From contig NZ_JBHTIT010000001.1 in assembly GCF_042677145.1 (NCBI RefSeq), forward strand, positions 1,426,001 to 1,490,000: a DNA stretch of 64,000 nt. The letters are read 5' to 3'. Origin of the DNA: Perlucidibaca wandonensis. Its GTDB lineage: Bacteria > Pseudomonadota > Gammaproteobacteria > Pseudomonadales > Moraxellaceae. The position numbers were made by a program, and so were the translations under genes. Below, in pieces: positions 1 through 8,898 of the stretch. The notes beneath the pieces are model-generated. The model was given only the letters and a program-made list of their open reading frames with translations, was not told where the DNA came from and searched no databases. Numbering within the stretch: the first letter of the stretch is position 1; every line of letters begins with the position of its first letter.

Positions 1-510
1 TTTAGTGGCTTGGCGTTGCGACTCATCAAAATACGCCGGCACGGTAATCACTGCGCCCGCCAGCTCGCCGCCCATAACGACTTCGGCGCGTATGCGTAGC
101 GCTTTCAAAATCTCGCTGGATGCTTCCACCGGACTACGTTCACCGGCGGCGGTTTGAAAATACGGCACGCCATTGTCATGAGTGACGATGTTGTATGGCA
201 GCTGGTCGCCCAAAGCTTGAGCGGCATCGGCACCACGACCCATAAAGCGCTTTACCGACGCCAGTGTATTAATGGCGTCATGACCACCACGCTCGCGCGC
301 AGCCTCGCCGACTGTCACCGCACCATCGGCAGAGTAATGCACGACAGATGGCAGCAACACTTGCCCAGTGGCATCGGGCAATACGCGAGGCAAGCCACTT
401 TGCACAGTGGCAACTAATGAATGTGTAGTGCCTAGATCAATGCCGACCGCCAAACGATGCTGATGCGGGGCCTGGGCTTGACCGGGTTCGGCGATTTGTA
501 ACAAAGCCAT
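1..510 (-). CDS. hscA: Fe-S cluster assembly chaperone HscA (N-terminal part)
   Basis: Hsp70-family chaperone that works with HscB to help transfer Fe-S clusters from IscU in the cytoplasm. Read from the minus strand, the protein begins MALLQIAEPGQ and soon shows the actin/Hsp70 phosphate-1 motif GIDLGTTHSLVA, followed by NTLASVKRFMGR and VITVPAYFDESQRQATK, all typical of HscA/DnaK nucleotide-binding domains. Only about 170 N-terminal residues are inside the window; the rest lies off the left edge. Its ATG shares one base with the hscB stop codon (TAATG), so the two are translationally coupled. It is the last isc gene visible here; ferredoxin would be expected next. Confidence 0.95.
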   Translation of the reverse strand, partial: MALLQIAEPGQAQAPHQHRLAVGIDLGTTHSLVATVQSGLPRVLPDATGQVLLPSVVHYSADGAVTVGEAARERGGHDAINTLASVKRFMGRGADAAQALGDQLPYNIVTHDNGVPYFQTAAGERSPVEASSEILKALRIRAEVVMGGELAGAVITVPAYFDESQRQATK

Positions 511-1061
511 TAATACAGATCCTGTTCGTCTTCTAGGCGCTCAATATGGCGATCGATCTCGCTCAGCAAGCGCTGCATGAATTGCATTTTACGCACGGTA
601 TCTTGTGCCTCTGACCAGTCTGGCTCGGCATAATCGATGGCAAATTCGCGCTGTAAACTCGCCTGCCATTGCCCAACTTCATCGCGCAGACCTTCTAAGC
701 CTTCAATGCTGTCGGCTTCGTCGAGCTGTTCGCGAAGATCCATTTGCGCCATGAGAAAGTCAGTGTCGGAAACCGTCGTGCTTTCGTTGTCGATGCCGAA
801 GCCTGCAAGCTCGAGCAGATAGCGCGCACGACGCACAGGGTCGCGCAGCGTGTCATGAGCAGAATTGATGCGCGATGACATCAGCACGGCCTGCTGCTGA
901 GCTTGCTCATCGTGGCTAAAGCGATCGGGATGGTATTGCTGCTGCAACTGACGCCATACAGGGCTTAAGGCCTGCGCGTCGAGACCATAAGCCACCGGCA
1001 AACCAAATAAGGCAAAGTAGTTTTCACTGCTATCCACACGCGACTCCGGAAACGGGCTCAT
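510..1061 (-). CDS. hscB: Fe-S co-chaperone HscB (J-domain protein)
   Basis: DnaJ-type co-chaperone that binds IscU and stimulates HscA ATPase activity. The 183-residue protein has an N-terminal J domain with the HPD signature in QYHPDRFSHD (about residue 42), followed by a helical C-terminal IscU-binding domain (RARYLLELAG, AQMDLREQLDEA). Length is close to E. coli HscB (171). It lies 15 bp downstream of iscA and overlaps the hscA start by one base. Confidence 0.95.
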   Translation of the reverse strand: MSPFPESRVDSSENYFALFGLPVAYGLDAQALSPVWRQLQQQYHPDRFSHDEQAQQQAVLMSSRINSAHDTLRDPVRRARYLLELAGFGIDNESTTVSDTDFLMAQMDLREQLDEADSIEGLEGLRDEVGQWQASLQREFAIDYAEPDWSEAQDTVRKMQFMQRLLSEIDRHIERLEDEQDLY

Positions 1062-1076
1062 GGGCCAAACCGCGGC

Positions 1077-1400
1077 TTACACCGTAAACGATTCGCCGCA
1101 GCCGCATTCGCCCTTTTGATTGGGGTTGGTGAACTTAAAGCCTTCGTTGAGGCCTTCTTTGACGAAATCCATTTGCGTGCCGTCTAGGTAGGCCAAGCTT
1201 TTCGGATCGACAATGACTTTGATGCCATGCGACTCAAAAACTTGATCTTCTGGAGCAATGCTGTCGACAAACTCGAGCACATAAGCCAAGCCAGAGCAGC
1301 CCGAGGTTTTAATGCCCACGCGCACGCCCTCGCCTTTGCTGCGGCCGGCTAGGCAAGCGGCAATATGACGTGCGGCGGGTTCGCTGAGACTAATGGCCAT
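1077..1400 (-). CDS. iscA: A-type Fe-S carrier protein IscA
   Basis: A-type carrier that receives and delivers Fe-S clusters. The 107-residue protein has the three conserved cysteines of the family: one in SGCSGLAY (about residue 35) and the CGCG pair in GECGCGESFTV at the C terminus. It lies between iscU and hscB in the standard isc order, with a 38-bp gap to iscU. Confidence 0.96.
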   Translation of the reverse strand: MAISLSEPAARHIAACLAGRSKGEGVRVGIKTSGCSGLAYVLEFVDSIAPEDQVFESHGIKVIVDPKSLAYLDGTQMDFVKEGLNEGFKFTNPNQKGECGCGESFTV

Positions 1401-1438
1401 GGACTAACTCCTCGTAGCTATTTGTGTCTGTATGACGC

Positions 1439-1822
1439 TTAAGCGCCGTGCTTTTTACGGTAATCGGCAACCGCTGCTTTAATCGCATCTTCGGCCAACA
1501 CTGAGCAGTGAATTTTCACTGGTGGTAGTGCTAACTCTTCTGCGATTTGCGTGTTTTTGATGCCCGCTGCTTCGTCCAAGCTCTTGCCTTTCACCCATTC
1601 GGTGACCAGCGAGCTCGAGGCAATGGCCGAGCCACAGCCGTAAGTTTTGAACTTGGCATCTTCGATCACGCCAGCAGCGTTGACCTTGATTTGCAGCTGC
1701 ATAACGTCGCCGCAAGCAGGTGCGCCAACCATGCCAGTACCAACATCGGCATCGCCTTTGTCGAGCTTGCCAACGTTGCGCGGGTTTTCGTAATGGTCGA
1801 TGACTTTTTCGCTATAGGCCAT
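1439..1822 (-). CDS. iscU: Fe-S cluster scaffold IscU
   Basis: Scaffold on which IscS-derived sulfur and iron are assembled into a [2Fe-2S] cluster. The 127-residue protein starts MAYSEKVIDHYENPRNVG and shows the three ligand cysteines in GAPACGDVMQ, TYGCGSAIASSS and KIHCSVLAEDA. It also has the LPPVK motif recognised by HscA, immediately before the last cysteine. The start is preceded by a GAGGAGAAT ribosome-binding site. It follows iscS by 28 bp. Confidence 0.97.
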   Translation of the reverse strand: MAYSEKVIDHYENPRNVGKLDKGDADVGTGMVGAPACGDVMQLQIKVNAAGVIEDAKFKTYGCGSAIASSSLVTEWVKGKSLDEAAGIKNTQIAEELALPPVKIHCSVLAEDAIKAAVADYRKKHGA

Positions 1823-1850
1823 GATAATTCTCCTCGTCTACTGGGTAGGT

Positions 1851-3068
1851 TTAGTGTGCTGCCCACTGCACGGTTGATAGGTCAATACCATCTTTGTACA
1901 TATCCCAAAGTGGTGATAAATCGCGTAAACGATTAACCGCATCCTTGGCATGCCCGATGACGTAATCGATGTCGGCCTCAGTGGTGAAGCGTCCAGTGGT
2001 GAAGCGAATCGAGCTGTGCGCTAGCTCATCGGTTAAGCCTAAAGCGCGCAACACATACGATGGCTCAAGGCTGGCCGAGGTACAGGCCGAGCCCGACGAC
2101 ACCGCTAGATCCTTCAATGCCATGATCAGCGACTCACCTTCAACTAAGTTGAAACTGACGTTTAAGTTACCGGCAATGCGCTGTTCCAGCGAGCCGTTAA
2201 CAAAGACTTGCTCGAGATCTTGAAAACCGGCCCAGAGGCGGTCGCGCAGGCCACGCAGGCGCTCTTGCTCAGCATGCATCTCAATTTTCGCGATGCGGAA
2301 AGCTTCGCCCATGCCCACCAACTGGTGCGTAGGCAAGGTGCCCGAACGCATACCGCGCTCATGACCGCCGCCATGAATTTGCGCTTCTAGACGCACACGT
2401 GGCTTACGACGCACGAAGAGTGCACCAACGCCTTTCGGGCCATAGGTTTTGTGCGCACAAAAGCTCATCAAATCAACTTTCATGGTGTCTAAGTCGATGT
2501 CGATTTTGCCTGTTGATTGCGCGGCATCTACGTGGAATAAAATGCCACGAGCGCGAGTAATTTCACCAATCGCAGCGATGTCGGTGATGGTGCCGATTTC
2601 GTTATTGACGTGCATTAGCGAGACCAAAATAGTGTCATCGCGCAGTGCAGCTTCGACCATCGCTGGCTGAATCAAACCAGTACCAGCCTCGGGGTCTAGG
2701 TAAGTAACTTCAAAACCTTCACGCTCAAGCTGACGGCAGGCGTCTAGCACAGCCTTGTGCTCGATTTTCGAGGTCAGGATATGCTTGCCTTTATTGCCGT
2801 AAAAACCCGCCACGCCTTTGATAGCGAGGTTGTTTGATTCGGTTGCGCCCGAAGTCCAAACGATCTCACGCGGATCGGCATTGACCAAGCTGGCCACATT
2901 GCCACGCGCGGTTTCCACGGCCTCTTCAGCCTGCCAGCCATACATATGCGAGCGAGAGGCTGGGTTACCGAAGTTACCCTCCAGTCGCAAACAGTCCATC
3001 ATGGCCTCAGCCACACGTGGATCGACTGGCGTGGTGGAGGAGTAATCGAGATAGATCGGACGCTTCAT
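1851..3068 (-). CDS. iscS: Cysteine desulfurase IscS
   Basis: PLP enzyme that removes sulfur from L-cysteine and passes it to IscU and to tRNA-thiolation partners. The 405-residue sequence is collinear with E. coli IscS (404). The PLP lysine is in SFCAHKTYGPKG (about residue 207), the active-site loop cysteine is in SSGSACTSASLEPS (about 329), and the PLP-contacting histidine is in KIEHKAVLD. The C terminus, PLWDMYKDGIDL, is the IscU-binding tail. It is the second gene of the isc operon, 39 bp after iscR. Confidence 0.98.
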   Translation of the reverse strand: MKRPIYLDYSSTTPVDPRVAEAMMDCLRLEGNFGNPASRSHMYGWQAEEAVETARGNVASLVNADPREIVWTSGATESNNLAIKGVAGFYGNKGKHILTSKIEHKAVLDACRQLEREGFEVTYLDPEAGTGLIQPAMVEAALRDDTILVSLMHVNNEIGTITDIAAIGEITRARGILFHVDAAQSTGKIDIDLDTMKVDLMSFCAHKTYGPKGVGALFVRRKPRVRLEAQIHGGGHERGMRSGTLPTHQLVGMGEAFRIAKIEMHAEQERLRGLRDRLWAGFQDLEQVFVNGSLEQRIAGNLNVSFNLVEGESLIMALKDLAVSSGSACTSASLEPSYVLRALGLTDELAHSSIRFTTGRFTTEADIDYVIGHAKDAVNRLRDLSPLWDMYKDGIDLSTVQWAAH

Positions 3069-3107
3069 ATAAACCTCTGTATGTCTGTGTCAGGCGTAGC
3101 TAACGCG

Positions 3108-3617
3108 TTAAGCCGTTGCCAATTGGGCGCCGGCTTGCATGGGTGTATCGGCCTGCGCGCCATCTTGGCGGCGGCGTTGTTGCTGTTCGCTTTGGCGTAT
3201 CGACACGGTCTGTACTTCACGCCGCGCCACCAAAGCTTGCAGGCTAATATTGTCTAAAAAGCTATGAATCTGTTGACTCAAATCTGTCCACAATTCATGG
3301 GTTAGGCATTTAACGCCTTGTTGACAGTCGCCCTGGCCACCACATCGTGTGACATCGACCGACTCATCAACTGCGTCGATAATTTGTGCGACATAAATGC
3401 CATCGGCGGCGCGTGCTAATTGATAACCGCCACCGGGACCGCGTACGCTATTAACCAAGGCGCTTTTGCGCAACTTGGCAAATAACTGCTCTAAATACGA
3501 CACGGAAATCGACTGGCGATCCGAGATATCATTCAAATTGACTGGGCCATGCTGCGCGTTGATCGCTAGGTCAAGCATAGCTGTCACGGCATAGCGGCCT
3601 TTAGTGGTCAAACGCAT
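3108..3617 (-). CDS. iscR: Rrf2-family Fe-S regulator IscR
   Basis: Transcription factor that represses the isc operon when it carries a [2Fe-2S] cluster. The 169-residue protein starts MRLTTKGRYAVTAMLDLA (Rrf2 winged helix). Counting from the start, the cluster ligands fall at C92, C98, C104 and H107 within RCGGQGDCQQGVKCLTHELW, identical to E. coli numbering. The C-terminal tail is rich in Q, R and A and poorly conserved, as is usual. First gene of the operon, with an IscR site about 45 bp upstream of the start. Confidence 0.97.
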   Translation of the reverse strand: MRLTTKGRYAVTAMLDLAINAQHGPVNLNDISDRQSISVSYLEQLFAKLRKSALVNSVRGPGGGYQLARAADGIYVAQIIDAVDESVDVTRCGGQGDCQQGVKCLTHELWTDLSQQIHSFLDNISLQALVARREVQTVSIRQSEQQQRRRQDGAQADTPMQAGAQLATA

Positions 3618-3659
3618 CGCGAAGCTCCGGCTAATTCCGAGTGTTTTACTAGGGTATTA

Positions 3660-3683
3660 AATCCGACTACTTTAGTCAACTAT
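3660..3683 (-). promoter_or_regulatory. Type 1 IscR operator overlapping the isc promoter
   Basis: Read on the minus strand the site is ATAGTTGACTAAAGTAGTC followed by GGAT. This matches the type 1 IscR consensus ATASYYGACTRWWWYAGTCRRSTAT almost throughout. The TTGACT inside the site can serve as the -35 element, with TACCCT 17 bp downstream as a weak -10. Binding of cluster-loaded IscR here would block transcription (known mechanism; inferred for this genome). Confidence 0.8.
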
Positions 3684-3848
3684 TTAGCCTACTAAAGCGG
3701 TCGGAATTGTAGGCAGTGAGCGCTGCAATTGCCAGTAGCAGAAGGCATAATTTCTGCCTAATCGCGGCTATACTGCCGTGGCTTGCAGCCTAACTGCTGC
3801 TCCGTTAGCTCAAGCACCGTAACTACGTAATACCTGCCGGAGAGTGTC

Positions 3849-5156
3849 ATGAGCTTTGCTCAAGAGTTGCTATTGTTAGTGTTGTTGATGGCCATTAGTT
3901 CATTTTTCTCAGTATCAGAAATCGCGCTCGCCGCCTCACGACGCCTGCGCTTACGCGTGTTAGCTAATGATGGCGACATTCGCGCCGTGCAAATTTTGGC
4001 CATGCAAGACAACCCCGGGCATTTTTTCACCGGCATCCAAATTGGCCTTAATGCGGTCGCCATCCTCGCCGGCATTTTGGGCGAGGCAACGCTGACACCC
4101 GCATTTGAAAACATCGTTTTATGGTTCTACCCCAGCGCCTATAGCGCCACAATTGGTCTAGTGATGTCGTTTATCACCATCACTTCCTTGTTTATTTTGT
4201 TTGCCGATTTGATTCCAAAGCGCCTCGCCATGGCCTCTCCCGAAGCTGTGGCACTTCGCGTCATTGGCCCGATGCAGTGGATTATTCGCATACTAAAGCC
4301 GCTGGTTTGGGCCTTTGACTCACTATCTGACCGGCTTATGGTGGCTCTCGGCCTACCCGGCCAACGCAGCGATGAGATAACCAGTGAAGATATTCATGCC
4401 GTGATGGAAGCCGGCACACAGGCTGGCATCATGCACATGACCGAGCAGCAAGTTATTGGCAATGTGTTTGATTTAGAGTCGCGCTTGGTGACTTCGGCTA
4501 TGACCACGCGTGAAAGCATTATTTATTTCACGCTGCAGGAGTCTGAAGCCGAGCTACGTGCCTTGATCGGCCAGCACGCGCACTCGAAATTTATGGTCTG
4601 CGACGATGTCATTGATCGCATGGTCGGCTATGCCGATTCGAAAGATCTGCTGCTACGCATCATCAATAATGAGCCGCTGATACTCACCGGTGCGCCGTGG
4701 ATCAAGCCCATCATGACCGTGCCCGATACGCTAACGCTGTCGGAGCTACTTACGCAGTTTCGCCAAGGCCGCGAAGATTTCGCCATCGTGCTCAACGAGT
4801 ACGCGCTGGTGGTTGGTTTGATCACGCTCAACGACGTGATGAACACAGTGATGGGCGACTTAGTCAGTGCTAATCAGCAGCAAATTGTCCGCCGCGACGA
4901 CAAAAGCTGGCTTATTGATGGCTTCACGCCGGTCGAAACGGTCATGCATGTATTGGCGATTGATGCTTTTCCAGATGATGAAAACTACGAAACCATTGCC
5001 GGCTTCATGAGCTATCAGCTACGCAAAACACCCAAGCTCACCGATAGCGTGGAATATGCCGGCTTCCGCTTCGAGGTTGTCGATATTGAAAACCATCGAA
5101 TCGATCAACTACTGGTGACTCAGCTCGACGATTGGGTCGTTGAGTCACCAGAGTAA
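3849..5156 (+). CDS. paeA: CNNM/CBS-domain inner-membrane protein, PaeA (YtfL) type
   Basis: Integral membrane protein of the HlyC/CorC family. The N-terminal half is a CNNM (DUF21) domain with hydrophobic segments (about residues 5-25, 60-80, 95-125, 130-155), and it contains FFSVSEIALAASRRLRL and QDNPGHFFTGIQIGLNAVAI, very like E. coli YtfL/PaeA. It continues with two CBS-like segments and a C-terminal CorC/HlyC domain ending DQLLVTQLDDW. E. coli PaeA is linked to cadaverine/putrescine export and other members to divalent-cation transport; which applies here cannot be read from sequence. Single gene, convergent with cysE, whose stop is 8 bp away. Confidence 0.85.
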   Translation: MSFAQELLLLVLLMAISSFFSVSEIALAASRRLRLRVLANDGDIRAVQILAMQDNPGHFFTGIQIGLNAVAILAGILGEATLTPAFENIVLWFYPSAYSATIGLVMSFITITSLFILFADLIPKRLAMASPEAVALRVIGPMQWIIRILKPLVWAFDSLSDRLMVALGLPGQRSDEITSEDIHAVMEAGTQAGIMHMTEQQVIGNVFDLESRLVTSAMTTRESIIYFTLQESEAELRALIGQHAHSKFMVCDDVIDRMVGYADSKDLLLRIINNEPLILTGAPWIKPIMTVPDTLTLSELLTQFRQGREDFAIVLNEYALVVGLITLNDVMNTVMGDLVSANQQQIVRRDDKSWLIDGFTPVETVMHVLAIDAFPDDENYETIAGFMSYQLRKTPKLTDSVEYAGFRFEVVDIENHRIDQLLVTQLDDWVVESPE

Positions 5157-5163
5157 CTCACGC

Positions 5164-5988
5164 TTACTGCTGTGGAGGCGTAGGCTCAACGTCATCTTCA
5201 TGTACCGTCGCCAATGTTTCTGCACGAATGGCCTCGGGCCTTTCGCTGCAGACTTCAATGCCTGCCTTATGCAAATCACCACAAATGCGATCCATACGCG
5301 CCTCTGATGCCTGCATATGGTCGAGCATATCGCGCATGGCAGCGAGCACTGGATCTGGCAAGTCAGGCTGTGCGGCATATGATGGGAAGCCTATGCGTTC
5401 GGCAAAGTCGCGGCGAGCTTGCTCTTTCGCATCTTGGCAAGCGGCGGGAATAATCACGCGCGCCGCTGGGCCCACGACCGTAGCCTCTGCTGGCACAGCC
5501 TTGACCACGACGGCGTTAGAGCCAATTTTCGCACCCCGCCCTACGATGATAGGTCCCAGCACTTTTGCGCCCGCACCAACCACCACGCCATCTTCCAATG
5601 TTGGATGACGCTTTCCACCATTCCAAGATGTGCCGCCCAAAGTCACGCCGTGATACAGCGTAACGTCATCACCAATCTCTGCGGTCTCACCAATGACCAC
5701 GCCCATGCCATGATCAATGAAGAATCGACGGCCAATTTTCGCACCTGGATGAATCTCAATACCGGTCCAAAAGCGTGACAAGGTCGAGATAAAACGCGCT
5801 AATCCCTTCCAGTCGGCATTCCATAAACGATGCGACCAGCGATGTGCTAAAGCAGCGTGTAGGCCGGGGTAATTAAGCAGCACCTCAAGCCGAGTGCGCG
5901 CCGCTGGGTCGCGATTAAACACCGAATCGATGTCTTCTCGGATGCGGCAAAACAAACCATCAGGCGGGTTGCTGTCATTACTATTCAT
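5164..5988 (-). CDS. cysE: Serine O-acetyltransferase CysE
   Basis: Acetylates L-serine with acetyl-CoA to O-acetylserine, the first committed step of cysteine synthesis. The 274-residue protein has the N-terminal helical SATase domain and a left-handed beta helix of hexapeptide repeats. Conserved catalytic segments are FIDHGMGVVIGETAEIGDD and LYHGVTLGGTSWNGGKRHPT. Its start overlaps the trmJ stop by 4 nt (ATGA). Placing cysteine synthesis next to the cysteine-consuming isc operon is a common arrangement; the two are separated here by paeA. Confidence 0.95.
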   Translation of the reverse strand: MNSNDSNPPDGLFCRIREDIDSVFNRDPAARTRLEVLLNYPGLHAALAHRWSHRLWNADWKGLARFISTLSRFWTGIEIHPGAKIGRRFFIDHGMGVVIGETAEIGDDVTLYHGVTLGGTSWNGGKRHPTLEDGVVVGAGAKVLGPIIVGRGAKIGSNAVVVKAVPAEATVVGPAARVIIPAACQDAKEQARRDFAERIGFPSYAAQPDLPDPVLAAMRDMLDHMQASEARMDRICGDLHKAGIEVCSERPEAIRAETLATVHEDDVEPTPPQQ

Positions 5989-6779
5989 ATGTTTTCCTGT
6001 TTTGGCGCAGCAGGTTTCATGGCGATAACGCGCTTAAAAAATCCACGCAAAAGATTGTACTCAGGCTTGTCGAGACGCGTGCGGCCAAATAGTCGGCGCA
6101 GTCGTGTCATGATTTGGCGAGGGTTACTCGGGTCCAAAAAGTCCACTGCCACCAGTGCTTGTTCCATATGAGCATAAAATTGCGTCATGTCGGCGCCGGC
6201 CACCAACTCTTCATCCCATGGCACTAGGGTAATCGGCATACGCTCAGGCTCAATAGCTGAAGCAGCAGTAGTCAACTCGGCATTGTCGGCGAGCAAATGC
6301 GCCATGCGTGCCTCATAACTTAGTACTTGTACTGCCGAGGCCACATTGAGCACACCATAGGCTTCGTTGGTTGGGATAAATACATGGCCATGACAAAGCT
6401 GTAGCTCTTCGTTAGTTAAGCCACGGTCTTCTCGACCAAAGACAAATGCCAACTTTGCGCCTTTAGCGCCGTATTGCTGAGCCATCAGGCCTGCTTCACG
6501 AGCATCAATTTGCGCCATATTTATGGTGCGATTACGCGCGCTGGCACCCAGTACCACCTCGCAATCGGCCATGGCGTCAGCCAAGGTTTCGACCACTCGA
6601 GCATTCGCCAAAATGTCTGAAGCCCCTGACGCCAATGAGGTTGCATCGGCATGTGGGAAAAATTTAGGGGAGACCAACACCAGATCGGTGAGGCCCATGG
6701 TTTTCATGGCACGCGCAGCCGAACCGATGTTTGCCGGTAAGGTTGTATGCACAAGGATGATGCGAGTAGAGATATTCAT
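5985..6779 (-). CDS. trmJ: tRNA (cytidine/uridine-32-2'-O)-methyltransferase TrmJ
   Basis: SPOUT-class, SAM-dependent methyltransferase that modifies position 32 of several tRNAs. The 264-residue protein shows the family motifs in order: NIGSAARAMKTMGLTDLVLV near the N terminus, FVFGREDRGLTNEEL (about residues 112-126) and LNVASAVQVLSYEARM in the SAM-binding knot. A C-terminal helical extension (MTRLRRLFGRTRLDKPEYNL) is typical of TrmJ. Divergent from suhB, with which it shares a 56-bp intergenic region. Confidence 0.93.
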   Translation of the reverse strand: MNISTRIILVHTTLPANIGSAARAMKTMGLTDLVLVSPKFFPHADATSLASGASDILANARVVETLADAMADCEVVLGASARNRTINMAQIDAREAGLMAQQYGAKGAKLAFVFGREDRGLTNEELQLCHGHVFIPTNEAYGVLNVASAVQVLSYEARMAHLLADNAELTTAASAIEPERMPITLVPWDEELVAGADMTQFYAHMEQALVAVDFLDPSNPRQIMTRLRRLFGRTRLDKPEYNLLRGFFKRVIAMKPAAPKQENI

Positions 6780-6835
6780 AAGGCCGCCTATGTTACACTA
6801 GCTGCAATCCACGTTCTTTATACAGAGTCCGCTTC

Positions 6836-7651
6836 ATGCAACCCATGCTGACTATGGCGCTTCGCGCCGCCAATTTGGCCGCCGATATTATCGCGAAAGC
6901 CGCCGATCGTTTAGATCTAGTTGACGTTGAAGCCAAAGGCTTAAACGACTATGTCACCCAAGTCGATATTGCCGCCGAGCGCGCCATCATCGAATTTGTC
7001 CGTAAAACCTACCCAGGCCATAGCATCCAAGCTGAAGAGTCAGGCGCTACCGCTGGCAAAGGTGAAGATGCGGATTGGCTGTGGATCATCGATCCGCTCG
7101 ATGGCACCACCAATTTTATTCACGGCTTTCCGCAATACGCGATCTCGATTGCTGTGCAATACCGAGGTGTGACTGAACATGCCGTGGTGCTAGACCCGCT
7201 CAAGCGTGAAGCATTCTCTGCTAGCCGCGGCAGTGGCGCGACCATGAATGGCCGCCGCCTCCGCGTATCGGATCGCCGCACGCTCGAAGGCGCATTGATT
7301 GGTACCGGCTTCCCATTCCGCCCAGATCAAATGCACGCGATGGATGGCTACCTAAACATGTTTAAGGCCGTTGCCACGCAAACCGCAGGCCTACGCCGCG
7401 CCGGTGCAGCATCGCTAGATTTGGCTTATGTAGCAGCCGGTCGCCTTGATGGCTTTTTTGAATTTGGTTTAGCGCCTTGGGATATTGCTGCCGGCGAACT
7501 CATCATTCGTGAGGCTGGTGGTTTGGTGTCTGACTTTACCGGCGGCCACGGCTATTTAACCAGCGGCAATATTGTCGCGGGCAATCCGAAAGTATTTAAA
7601 GGTTTGTTGACGACACTGGCACCGCATATTCCGGCGAGCTTGAAGCGTTAA
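6836..7651 (+). CDS. suhB: Inositol-1-monophosphatase SuhB
   Basis: Mg2+-dependent inositol monophosphatase family member; in enterobacteria SuhB also acts in rRNA transcription antitermination. The 271-residue protein has the metal-site motifs EESG (about residue 61), WIIDPLDGTTNFIHG (about 82-96) and PWDIAAGELIIREAGG (about 216-231) in the usual spacing. It is followed within 30 bp by a strong hairpin terminator. Monocistronic, divergent from trmJ. Confidence 0.93.
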   Translation: MQPMLTMALRAANLAADIIAKAADRLDLVDVEAKGLNDYVTQVDIAAERAIIEFVRKTYPGHSIQAEESGATAGKGEDADWLWIIDPLDGTTNFIHGFPQYAISIAVQYRGVTEHAVVLDPLKREAFSASRGSGATMNGRRLRVSDRRTLEGALIGTGFPFRPDQMHAMDGYLNMFKAVATQTAGLRRAGAASLDLAYVAAGRLDGFFEFGLAPWDIAAGELIIREAGGLVSDFTGGHGYLTSGNIVAGNPKVFKGLLTTLAPHIPASLKR

Positions 7652-7677
7652 GTTGAAACAAACGCCGTAAGAAAACT

Positions 7678-7710
7678 AAATGCCTTGCCTAAACAGCAGG
7701 GCATTTTTTA
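7678..7710. terminator. Intrinsic terminator after suhB
   Basis: An 11-bp stem (AAATGCCTTGC / GCAGGGCATTT, one G-U pair) with a 7-nt loop is followed by a T run on the plus strand. The A run on the other side gives T residues on the minus strand, so it may also stop transcription of the convergent gene that ends at 7708. Confidence 0.85.
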
Positions 7711-8361
7711 GAGCCCTGAAAAAGCTCGCGAGATGCCCACGCGCACATTGCTCGATTCAACGCTTGCTGTCGTACGATCAGAAGCGTCCATGTCCATCCA
7801 AGTTGCCTCTACAAACAGTTTCGCTTTATTGATCTGCGTGCTCAAACCAAACAAACCCTCTACCCCAGTTTGCTGATCGAGTTGCAGCACGCCTGCACTG
7901 GCGTAAGCTGAGATTGCACTGCTTAAACGCCAGCTGCTATCTAGCCCCATGCCCATGCCAAACAAACCTTCGCTGCTGCGCTGCGTTAATGAGTAAGTTT
8001 GATAGCGCACCCATTCAGCTTTTGCAGCAACGCGGAAGTCATTGCTTATCGGTAAGTTCCAGGCCAAACCGCTACGATCTTGACGCATACGCAAGGAGCT
8101 GCCCGATGTGCAGTCGCCTAATTGGCAGAATCGGGTATCCATATCGCGCTCGCTGGAAACTAGGCCGATGCCAGCATCTGGGCTTTTAATACCGCCCTCT
8201 GAACGCTCGAACTCACTTTGCAATAAACGCTCTTGCTTGCTCATCAGGCCAAGTTTAGCCGGCACGCCTTTGAATAAATTCTTCAACGTGAGAATAGGCA
8301 GCAGTTCAGCAGCCTGTAAGGGCGATGCTGCTACAAGGCTAATAAGAAGTAATCGCTTCAT
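7708..8361 (-). CDS. Predicted outer-membrane beta-barrel-like protein
   Basis: Unrecognised 217-residue protein. A Sec signal peptide is evident (MKRLLLISLVAASPLQAAE, cleavage probably after QAA). The mature part alternates polar and hydrophobic residues with many short strand-like stretches (FRVAAKAEWVRYQTYSL, AISAYASAGVLQLDQQ, AKLFVEATWMDMDA, VRVGISRAFSGL), as in small outer-membrane barrels. Two cysteines (FCQLGDC) could form a disulfide. The barrel call is inference from composition. Its stop codon lies against the suhB terminator. Confidence 0.6.
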   Translation of the reverse strand: MKRLLLISLVAASPLQAAELLPILTLKNLFKGVPAKLGLMSKQERLLQSEFERSEGGIKSPDAGIGLVSSERDMDTRFCQLGDCTSGSSLRMRQDRSGLAWNLPISNDFRVAAKAEWVRYQTYSLTQRSSEGLFGMGMGLDSSWRLSSAISAYASAGVLQLDQQTGVEGLFGLSTQINKAKLFVEATWMDMDASDRTTASVESSNVRVGISRAFSGL

Positions 8362-8473
8362 GGCATAGCTCTTCGCAATATGACCCCATGGTTGGCTATA
8401 TATTCGCCAATAACAATGCGCATTGCGCCTGCATTTGTATACTTTTTGTCTAGCACTGCCAAGCTTTAGGCTT

Positions 8474-8512
8474 AAAAAAGCCCGACTCGCACAGGGCTAA
8501 GTCGGGCTTTTC
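8474..8512 (-). terminator. Intrinsic terminator of the small lipoprotein gene
   Basis: A 12-bp perfect stem (AAAAGCCCGACT / AGTCGGGCTTTT) encloses a 12-nt loop. On the minus strand it lies about 30 bp past the stop of the 8544-8819 gene and ends in a T run. Confidence 0.85.
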
Positions 8513-8543
8513 AGGCTAAAGCTTGCGAAATTCGCGGGCTTTA

Positions 8544-8819
8544 TTAATTACCGCTAACGGCTGCTTCGCCAGCAGCTTTGGCATCTTTAGCTACATCAGT
8601 TACTGTTTCACCAGCATCAGATACTGATGCTTTCAGATCCTCTACAGCATCTTTCATGCTTTCGTTTTCACGTGTATCAGTGGCATCGCCAACTGCATCA
8701 GTAGCTTCGTCAACTACTTCAGAAGCGCTGTCCATCACGGTTTCTGGTTTTTTCTCACAACCTGCCAAAAGCGCAGAACCCATAACCAGTGTGACTGCAG
8801 CAGCTAATTTCATATTCAT
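8544..8819 (-). CDS. Small alanine-rich lipoprotein
   Basis: 91-residue protein with a lipoprotein signal peptide and lipobox LLAGC (cysteine about residue 21), so it is probably membrane-anchored in the periplasm. The mature part is acidic and rich in A, D, E, T and V, with heptad-like repeats (DSASEVVDEATDAVGDATD, DLKASVSDAGETVTDVAKDA) suggesting an amphipathic helix. Function unknown. The codons and terminator look like those of a real, well expressed gene. Confidence 0.75.
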   Translation of the reverse strand: MNMKLAAAVTLVMGSALLAGCEKKPETVMDSASEVVDEATDAVGDATDTRENESMKDAVEDLKASVSDAGETVTDVAKDAKAAGEAAVSGN

Positions 8820-8898
8820 ACGTAAAACTCCAAAAGATTAGTAGCTCGCCCATCTTACATGACTGAGATTTAGCATCAACTTATCGGCGACAAACGAC

